Assembly (NCBI GenBank): GCA_001940725.1
Contig: MDVR01000120.1
Coordinates: 1-19,957 of the forward strand
Length of the DNA stretch: 19,957 bases
Reading direction: 5' to 3'
Source of the DNA: Candidatus Heimdallarchaeota archaeon LC_2
Lineage (GTDB): Archaea > Asgardarchaeota > Heimdallarchaeia > Heimdallarchaeales > Kariarchaeaceae
Part shown: positions 1 through 9,200 of the stretch, piece by piece
Numbering within the stretch: position 1 is the first letter of the stretch
How the letters are laid out: each line of letters opens with the position of its first letter
Notes under the pieces: generated by a model
What the model was told of the DNA's origin: nothing
The model's input: only the letters and a program-made list of their open reading frames with translations
Database searches by the model: none
Program-made: the position numbers and the translations under genes

Positions 1-3000
1 ACAAAAATAGGATCAGTAAAATTCTGAGCTCTGAAACCACTATCTGGATCAGTATTTGTCATCATAAGCGGTCTTTCAACCCATTTAGGCACCTCACGCG
101 ACCCTTGGTTCTCCCAGTAAGTGGCTCCGAAAGTCACTTTGTCAAATCCAAAGAATTGATTCGAATAAGTAGCGAACCCTAAAACAAGGTCCATATCACC
201 ATCACCGTCAAAATCTACAGGATTTGCATTAGACCAATGACGACCTTTCGAGTTATCATTTATTTCATCGAAATAACCACCTTTCACAACAAAGTTAAAT
301 TCTGAGAGTATTGGGTCCGCTTGGGTTAAGATGAATGCCTGTTGTGGGAGCGAATCACCCCAAATAAATTCCTGTGGTTGAGATTGTGTTTGTCCAAAGC
401 CGAATTGTGCTTCCAGTAAGGTAATTTTACCATTAGTAACAATATAATCGTTATGAGCATTTCCAATAAAATCAGCTACACTTACTTTAGGCATCCATGT
501 TGAGGCTGAAAAGGTGCCCCACATTTGTCCAGTTAATTCTTGAGTTGATAATGTTGCAATTGTTGGATCTGCACTTGCAGATGCATAGAAAGTATTGAAA
601 TTATTTGTTTGTCTTAGTGGATTGAAGTAAGAACAAACTGGCAGACTATATGCATCACAACTATCTTCTATAAGGGGATCAATTGAGGTAACCACACTTG
701 TATCCGTAACCATATACCATATTGATATATCAACTTGCCCTCTTGCTACGGTACTGGAATCTCCCTGATCTAAATTACCTAAGGAACCATCCCAGCCTCC
801 AAGATACAACATGAAACCATTTGAATAAGGATCAAATTTATCATTGTAAATATTTTCAGAAACAACACTTACATCAATAGGAAGGATTGACATGGTAAAA
901 TATTTATTACCATTTGTGTTCATCCAATTTACCCAAGTTCTTACTCCATAAGATGAGGTGGGACCAACGGTACGAAATATTGAGCCATCGCCCACTGGGT
1001 CGCCTTTTTCTCCAAACAACATTTTTGTCAATTTATCATTGTAAATGGGAACTGAATATGGAGAAGTTTGTTGGTACACATAAATTGTACCTTTTGTACT
1101 GATTACAACATACTCTAAGAAATTCTCATTTCTTGAATTGTAAAAATTTTCTGCAGTCCAAGAAGCTACAACTCCTCCATCTGGAAGTAATCCAGTTAAA
1201 TCAAGTGTATCGGAAATTGTACCTTTATCAATCCAACCAGGGAAACGACCCGTATGTTTAACAGTCTCTAGATCGAAAATATTAGTTTTTAATTTCCATC
1301 TTTCATCAGTCCATGAATCCCATCTGACCACATATTTACGTTCAACAGAGTCCCATGTGACTGCTAAAATTGCACCATCAATAGTACCAATATATCCAAC
1401 TGGTGTTGGATTCTCTTCATTCTTGAAGGTCATAAATCCGGTTTCAACACTCAATGCGTCATAAATAGGATTATTCCAAGCAGTGGTTTCAAATACATCG
1501 ACCTTAAGTTTTCCTGATAATACTTCAAATTTGAAATATCTATAAAAATTGATATCAGCGGCACCCATGGTCGGATCTACTTCCACTGTATAGAAATCAC
1601 CGCTGGGATCTGCTTTTACGTATGATGAATTGATGTTGTAATAATGAATATTATCAGCAGAAATAGATACATTGATTTGATTTACTGGAACCGTTGTATC
1701 TTCAACATAAACTTTCATTTCAGGGATAGAAGAAATACCATTACCGGCTGCCTCCTCATCATTACCCCAATCATAAACGGCCCAAGCGCTTCCCCACCAA
1801 TTTGATAGAATTGTAGCATCAAATGTTGTATACCGTCCTTGTGACATATAATCTCCATCGGGTTGATCTCGTTGGTTCATTACTGAATAGCTAGAATATG
1901 GATAAATTACAAAATTACCCCATCGCGTATAATTTAATGGTTCATGGAATCTAGATCCATTATTTCCATCCCAATATACATTCTGGGTACTTGGAAGTTC
2001 AGTATTATTAAACCAACTTGATGAGTTAATCATTGCATCAGTATATACATCCAAAGGATAGATTTCAACTGGGTTTGTTTCCCATTTTTGGAACTCTCTT
2101 TGAACCCTGAATAAACCGAATGTACCATCGATAGTATCTAATATATAAGCACCTTGCCCCTGTATTGCGATCATGAGTTCCATTTCACCATCTCCATCTA
2201 AATCTGCACCTTCCATATCTGATATTGGTCTTCTGACTACGTTACCAGAATTCCAAATATCTCTGTAAGCATTATCTTGAATGATTGGATATGGCTCTCC
2301 ATTAACCCACAAGGTTTCCCCATCATTTTCAAGTAGATGGATTTCACCGTTTCTTAAGCCTGTAGCGACTTCTTTCAAACCATTCGAGTTGACATCTGAG
2401 ATACCGAGTGCGGTTACTTGTGATGGCATTTTCATTGTGAATACTTCTCTAAAGGTGATGAAATGATCTTCACCGAATGGATAATTCCCATGTGTATCAT
2501 ATTCATACCATCTTACAGTGTCTCCTGTTCCGACGATTATATCTTGTCTGAAATCTTGATCAACATCGTAGACAATGACATCGAAAATTCGCCCTAGACG
2601 ACTTGGAGACTTGTAAACAAGGTCAAATTGATTCTCCATATTTGTATATGGATCATATATATGTCTCTGCTCAAATACGTAAAGAATTCCATCTTCACCC
2701 CCAGCGATGATTTCTGTCAAATTATTATAATCAACATCTGCAAAAGCTAGACTCGTGACGTCAGATTGGAATATCCCACCACCAATTTCCCATACTAGAT
2801 CATAGCGATCTTCCAATAGGTTCCATCTATAAAGGTGAATTTGGTTATCATAAAGATATCCTCCAGCCAAGGCCATCATATCACCATCATCAGTTGTAGC
2901 AACGGCATGAATAGCTGCCTTAGATACCCATGGATCCCATACTTGCTGATATGCATTATCATTATCAGAAAGGAACTGTCCTACATCGAAATCCTCTGGA

Positions 3001-3206
3001 TACGCTGAATTTGGATCAAGATCACTGACATCAACATCGCTGATATCAGGAATACCATTCTCCCAATCCCAATCATCAAATTCATCACGATTATAGGTTT
3101 CGTGTTGTGGTAGTCCTTGGACTGTTGATATTGTAGTAAATAAGAACAGTAATGAAATAGCTAGTGTTAATAGTTTGGGGTTAGTTAATTTATTTTTTCC
3201 TATCAT
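1..3206 (-). CDS. Secreted FG-GAP/VCBS-repeat (integrin-alpha-like) surface protein, C-terminus cut by the left edge
   Basis: I translated the minus strand from ATG at 3206 and found 1068 open codons that run off position 1, so the C-terminus is missing. Residues 1-31 form a signal peptide (NPK, then a hydrophobic LLTLAISLLFLFTTIS stretch, then VQG). FG-GAP/VCBS-type blades follow, with Asp-rich loops such as ADVDYNNLTEI (about 155), DVDQDFRQDI (about 208), DVNSNGLKEV (about 268) and ADLDGDGEMEL (about 332), and late ones near 910 and DFDGDGDMDLVLGF (about 995). In this family such repeats fold as calcium-binding beta-propeller blades. Residues about 470-575 look like a beta-sandwich. The only cysteines I found are a CxxxxxxxC pair near residues 845-855. 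The gene starts five bases after the stop of the giant repeat protein, so the two are co-transcribed. The role is probably extracellular adhesion or structure; an enzyme activity is neither seen nor excluded. Confidence 0.88.
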   Translation of the reverse strand, partial: MIGKNKLTNPKLLTLAISLLFLFTTISTVQGLPQHETYNRDEFDDWDWENGIPDISDVDVSDLDPNSAYPEDFDVGQFLSDNDNAYQQVWDPWVSKAAIHAVATTDDGDMMALAGGYLYDNQIHLYRWNLLEDRYDLVWEIGGGIFQSDVTSLAFADVDYNNLTEIIAGGEDGILYVFEQRHIYDPYTNMENQFDLVYKSPSRLGRIFDVIVYDVDQDFRQDIIVGTGDTVRWYEYDTHGNYPFGEDHFITFREVFTMKMPSQVTALGISDVNSNGLKEVATGLRNGEIHLLENDGETLWVNGEPYPIIQDNAYRDIWNSGNVVRRPISDMEGADLDGDGEMELMIAIQGQGAYILDTIDGTFGLFRVQREFQKWETNPVEIYPLDVYTDAMINSSSWFNNTELPSTQNVYWDGNNGSRFHEPLNYTRWGNFVIYPYSSYSVMNQRDQPDGDYMSQGRYTTFDATILSNWWGSAWAVYDWGNDEEAAGNGISSIPEMKVYVEDTTVPVNQINVSISADNIHYYNINSSYVKADPSGDFYTVEVDPTMGAADINFYRYFKFEVLSGKLKVDVFETTAWNNPIYDALSVETGFMTFKNEENPTPVGYIGTIDGAILAVTWDSVERKYVVRWDSWTDERWKLKTNIFDLETVKHTGRFPGWIDKGTISDTLDLTGLLPDGGVVASWTAENFYNSRNENFLEYVVISTKGTIYVYQQTSPYSVPIYNDKLTKMLFGEKGDPVGDGSIFRTVGPTSSYGVRTWVNWMNTNGNKYFTMSILPIDVSVVSENIYNDKFDPYSNGFMLYLGGWDGSLGNLDQGDSSTVARGQVDISIWYMVTDTSVVTSIDPLIEDSCDAYSLPVCSYFNPLRQTNNFNTFYASASADPTIATLSTQELTGQMWGTFSASTWMPKVSVADFIGNAHNDYIVTNGKITLLEAQFGFGQTQSQPQEFIWGDSLPQQAFILTQADPILSEFNFVVKGGYFDEINDNSKGRHWSNANPVDFDGDGDMDLVLGFATYSNQFFGFDKVTFGATYWENQGSREVPKWVERPLMMTNTDPDSGFRAQNFTDPIF

Positions 3207-3211
3207 GTTGA

Positions 3212-6200
3212 TCAGCCCTCCTTCTTAAATGGATTTTTGAATCTATCCGATGCTCTCACAGCGTAGATTAATCCACCACCAACTACTAATGGAACAGCAA
3301 CATACGCCCCTGTTTGAAATAAAGTTGGTTTTTTAATTGCGAATGATGATGAAACCAGATTTTCAGTTCCGTTGAATGTGGCACCGAAGACCTCTATTGT
3401 ATAGTGTCTCGTTCCACGCTCATTCGGGAAACTATGGCTCGGTTGGTGATAGAGTCCAAGCCCTGGATCCAATAATAAAGTAGTATTATCCGTTATGATC
3501 GTACCATTTTCATCTATCATTCGATACCAAATATCGACATAATTTAATCCGGCATTAACCTTAATCGGTAGTTTCGGATCTTCAAGTTCATTGAATGAAT
3601 AAGTTCTCGATTCAGGGCGTATAATTTCCAAACCATCGAGATTAATATCCAATTCAAATTGAACCTGCCGCGTATATGTTTCTGTTGCATTTTCTCCAGT
3701 TACTTCCAATATCCATTGTCCACTCTCCTGTGGTAAAGCCAAATAATCAGCGTCCCAGTATCCAGAAGCAGATGTTTCTGACATTGGAATTGAACTGCTC
3801 CAATTTGTCTCATTTTCAAGTCTATATCTATATTCCATAGAAGTCATTGAGAATGATCTATCAAATACGATTACAGGTATTGAGTTAGTATTGTAAATAG
3901 TATGTGCGGGAGACAGAATCGTTAGGGTGATAAAAGGTGCAAAACAGGCGTCTAACTCAGATTGTGTTGTTGAATTGTCTAGCATGTCTGTACCACACCA
4001 GTGTTCAAGTCCATCGGAGATACCGTCTCCATCAGTGTCCCACTCAGTCGGTGATGTATATGAGGTGTATGCCTCGTATCCATCGAATAATCCATCATGA
4101 TCTGAATCAACGTTATCAACACCCCCAGGGGTTGAGACTTGACCCACGCTCTGAGTAAACCAAACATAATATTCTTCACCGTCCATTAAACCATCAGAAT
4201 CACTGTCTATCTCCATCCCATCTAAAATATCATTATTATTTTCATCAGGGTTGGTCGGATTCCGGTTGTAACGGTATACTTCTGCTCCATCCGGTAAAAG
4301 ATCACCGTCTGAATCTGATTTTAGCGGATCTGTGAAGATCGTTTGATCAAGATTCACCCCGTTTTGCAATAACGGAATAGTATATCCGTTCACTTCCATC
4401 GGGTCTGATAGCCCGTCTCCATCTGTATCATTATTAATCGGTGACGTGTTCCATATGACAAACTCTGCATAATCGGAAAGTGTATCATTATCAGAGTCGT
4501 TATTTGCTGGATTAAAATTATGCAATAACTCAAATTTATCATTTAAATTGTCGCCATCTGTATCATTATTGACTGCACTCGTATTATACGGTGAAATCAG
4601 TATAAATGAGATAAATGGATTGAGCAACGTTGTTATGTTTCCGATATATTGCTCCATCCCGTCTAATAGGCCATCACCGTCTGTATCATTATTTAACGGG
4701 TCCATTGGAATCGGAGCATCAAGCCATGGAATGACTGATTGTCCGTTGCGAGTTTTACCGAGATAAAGCTCCCAACCGTCTTCTATTCCATCGAGATCAG
4801 TATCTCTAATTGTGGGATTGGTACCTAATAGGAATTCATCATAGTCAGACATTGACATGCTTATTTCACCAAATTGGTCGAGTGTAAGCAGTGAGTCGTT
4901 ATCAGTATCCCAGAGATTAGGGTCTGTAGTCACATTATACATTTCACCAGCAGTTCCAGACTGAACAAGAAAACCTTGTACCTCTTCTCCATCTAAAAGA
5001 CCGTCATCATCCGAATCTGCATCGAATGGATCGGTGTAATAAATAAAAATTTCTTCCCAATCCGTGAGAAAGTCATTATCGCCATCTTCATCATTAGGAT
5101 TGCTGAAGTACACCCAGATCTCTTCGTAATCGCTTAAACCATCTATATCAGAATCTTTCATATTAGGGTTTGTGTGATAGAAATATACTTCTTCACCGTC
5201 CTCAACACCATCATAATCAGAATCAGCCAAAAATGGATTTGTGTGGAATATGAAAAATTCATCACCATCTGTGATTCCGTCGAGATCAGTGTCTACGGAT
5301 CGTCCATCTGTACCCAGAGTTAATTCTTGAAGATCGGCGAGGCCATCTCCATCGGTATCTGGATTATTTGCATCGGTGTGATTACTATCAGGGCGTAACA
5401 TTCCCTCTAAACCATCTAATAGACCGTCATCATCTGTATCACCATCTAGAGGATCGGTTGGAGGATCTCTTGACAATTCATAACCATCACTATTAAGGAA
5501 GAATCCAAAAGGTGGATCTTCCCTATCCTCTGGACCTCCAATTCCGGTGTCGCCATCAGTATCTGGATTGGTTGGATTCGTGCGTACGATTCGTGGTGCT
5601 TCTGGGATTCCAGTTTCTGGATCGATAAATATAACAGAACGACCTTGAACTTCTCTAAGGTCAGTCATATCAATTCCTAAATACGGAATTTCTACAGGTG
5701 CTCTACTTCCATCCCAAAGCTGCCAGTAACTATCATCGTCTGTATCATTATCCAGTGGATGAGTGTAGCCTCCATTAAAAATTAAAGGAGGTGTATCGCC
5801 TACATAAGCGGGTATATCATCTCCAGCAGTATCCTGACCTAAATCCAGTGGATATAAATCGGGACCATAGAACATACCTCGTTCTCCTTCCTCACCATCT
5901 AGTAGCCCGTCGCCATCTGTGTCGGGATTTAGTGGATCGGTCCTATCATTGTAAAATTTATCACCTATTTGAATCTGACTCACTGAGGGTGTAATTTGGC
6001 TCATATTCCAACTGTGGTGGACTTCATAGTAATCATCCAACCCGTCACCGTCTGTATCAAGCTCTAATGGAGATGTTTGGTAGAAACTTGCTTCCTCACC
6101 ATCCAGGAGGCCGTCAAAATCAGTATCTGCGACAAGTGGATCAGTAAGTGTATTGTAAAGCTCGATATTGTCGTCCAAGCCATCTTGATCTGAATCTTTT

Positions 6201-9200
6201 AGTCCAGGATTGGTTTTGGTGGTTTGAGTCTCAAATTTGTCAGAGAGTCCGTCCCCATCCGAATCAGGTTTTGTTTTGTCAAGCCCTGGGGTCTTATCTT
6301 CATACTCATCCGATAATCCGTCACCATCCTGATCTCCCCCCAAAGCACCATTTTCGGTTGCTTCAGCCGGTGAGCTCGTCGTGAGCTCTTTTCCTAAGGG
6401 AGGAGCAAATCCACTCGGACTCCATTGGAAGGAAATTTCTGCTTCGAAGAATAGAAAAGTTACCGTCACTCCTATTGTCAGCTGAATAGAGATAAAGACT
6501 CGCAGCGGAGTCGGCGCGACCAAGTCCTGTAGCAAGGTTAATACGACTTCAAGCGTCCCCCATAAACTAAAACTAGCTATCAGCAAATCGATTCCAATCT
6601 GCACATGAAATGATATTCCAAACGTAATTGTCATGGACCCCGTCTCCGGGGCAATCGCTGTGGCCATTCTTTTTACTATATCCAGCCCAATTGAGAAAGC
6701 AATCGTAATACTAATGGCATCTAGGCCTATGTACTTACCGATTGAGTTTAAGCCACCACCGGCACCTCCGGTAAGGAAGTCAAGCAGTGTCAGCGTTTTT
6801 GAAATTGTAATTTTGAATCCGAATCCCCATTCGACCACTTTCATAAAGTCATCGAAATTGAGGTTTCCATTCTTGAAACTAAATAATTGTAATTTGAAGA
6901 ATCCATAACCGGAGAAACTAAGTTCCAAACCTAGCGATTCCAGTAGGAATGTAATAAACGAACTCTCGCCTGAACCGAAGTCACTCAGCTCAAACGATGC
7001 CACCAGGATCGGTGTTATCGCGAAGAACGAGAATGCCGTTTTCAGCACCTCGCCTACATCTGCACCTTCGTCGAATATCTGTACTCCCCTAAACACGAGA
7101 TCAAAAATCATCTCTGATAGTCGTTCGACGTCAAATTCGAATCCCGGCTCAAGTCCTATTCCTATCTTAATTGTAAATAATGAGAAACCACCTATACCAA
7201 TTGGAATTTCTAGTTCAAATAGTTTGAAGCTGTCATCTTGAACGCCTCCAAGAGCACCATCAACCCCACTTGCAAGTCCACCAATTAGATCTACAACAGT
7301 TGATGCAAGCCAAGCAGTAAGTTGTGTAAATATTGTTCGAAATCCATCATTAAAAACATCTTTAATCTTCATAATAAAGGAAATTAGCGTTTCTATATCA
7401 GCGGCATAAGCTGGTACAAGTGCGGTAATTAATGAGGTCATTTCTTCTACTGATGGTGCTTCATCAGTAATTCCAATAACAGTTCCAAAAATCCCTTTTA
7501 GTAATTCTACAAATGGCGTTATGTCTACATCCAATAATTTGTTAATAACAAAAGTTGCTCCAGTGAGTAATGCCTTCATTATACCTTCTACAGCATTTTC
7601 TCCTCCAGATCCAACAATTTGGATAATTGTTCCAACTGCATCTGAGATAATTTTAATTACATCAGTAGAATCGAGTGCAGCACCTGTAATTGCATCTGTA
7701 TGTCTTGGTAGACTGTTTAATTCTAGCGCTTGATTATAATTTAATCCTGGAATAACGCCCACAAGGAAAGACAGCAGATCGTTAAGTAATGCTGGGAGAT
7801 CGGTAAGATCTGGAATTAGATCTTTAATAATTTCCTTTAGATTTGGTGGGTTCTTTATGAATGAAACCACACCAACTAGGGCATTAAGAACTTTTGTGAC
7901 AAGGTCTGCTTGACCTGTATCAAGAATTCCAAAACTCTTCAGTAAATTGGTTGTCATTGAACCAATGTTAACTGCTGAGCCCAAGCTGAATGATGAGTCA
8001 GAAATTGCAACAACAATTGCCAAGACATCTTTAATTGCTTTCTTAAGATCAGCATCTATTGATAGTTCTGCGAGTAATGTATCCAGATCACTCTGGAAAG
8101 TCGCTAGGGAATAGCTTCCATCTTTTAAAGCAGCAATCACATTACCTGTTTTGTCAATAATTGCCTTAACTTTAGCGCCGGCGTCAAGTGCTGCTTGACT
8201 TATCGAATCAACAAAAGAATAATGAAGTGAAAGTGGAGCAATACCTAGATCATTGAGAACAATATCTGTAAGAACTTCTTCCAAAGTTGGTCCATCCATG
8301 ACTCCAGCCGTGGTTAAAACCATCGAAAGAAGCTTCATAATGATTTTACTTTGAGATGCATCAAGGGGTAAAACATCACCCAAAACCACATCTAGCAGTT
8401 GGGGACCATAGGTTTCAACAATACTCTTGAAATTACCAGTGGCAACAAGATTAACGATCATTCCAATTGCACCTACAAGATAATTCACACCCTGTGTAAC
8501 CTGTGCACCCGACATACCAAATAAACCAGCTCCTTGTGATATTGTCTGATTAATTACAAATTTGATCATTTCCTCATTGAGAACACTTAGGATAACATCT
8601 GCAATATTTGCACCACTGCTAATTTGAGTTTCAACTTTTCCAGCAAGATCAAAAACAGTCCCCAGCAACTCGGAGACTGGTTGACCTAGAAGGGTAAATC
8701 CTTCAGGAACCAGTAAATCAACTGCACCTATAATAAAATTCAGTATATCATCAATTCCACCTCTCAGTAAGAATAATGCATCAACGATTAAATCGATATA
8801 TTGAGTAAGATCTTGTGGAATTGGTAACATGGGAATAATGTCATCAATAAAACCTTTGATCTTACTTGCACTGGGATCAGATATAGCTCCGACCAGTTCT
8901 GGAATAGCAAACAATACATTAGCAATATTCTCTACAGTGGAATCATCAATTCCAATTGCACCACCGATTGCATCGAAAAGCCAACCTAATAGCTCATCTA
9001 CAATCCCTCCAAGCGGACCTCTAAGACCTGATTCAGCAGGTAATAATTGTAAAATAAAATCAGAAGCGGTTGAAGATGTTTTTGGGAATATATCAATACC
9101 GTAATCACTTCTAACTTCACCTGTAAGGGCATCAACTTCTCGTAATGTTTCGGGATCTATAACGTACCCTTCATGTGCATTTTTAGTAAAATTAACAGGA

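Noticed and set aside
914..2466. Plus-strand open frames of about 60 residues at 914-1102 and 2281-2466
   Set aside because: They are antisense to the long continuous FG-GAP reading frame and have no recognisable features.
3998..6334. Repetitive DNA considered as a CRISPR or satellite array
   Set aside because: The repeats are diverged, irregularly spaced and in frame, encoding a known calcium-binding protein motif.
3937..9104. Several short open frames of 66-91 residues opposite or out of frame in the giant gene
   Set aside because: All lie inside the 2247-codon gene; their low-complexity, repeat-derived composition mirrors the Asp-repeat codons of the main frame.
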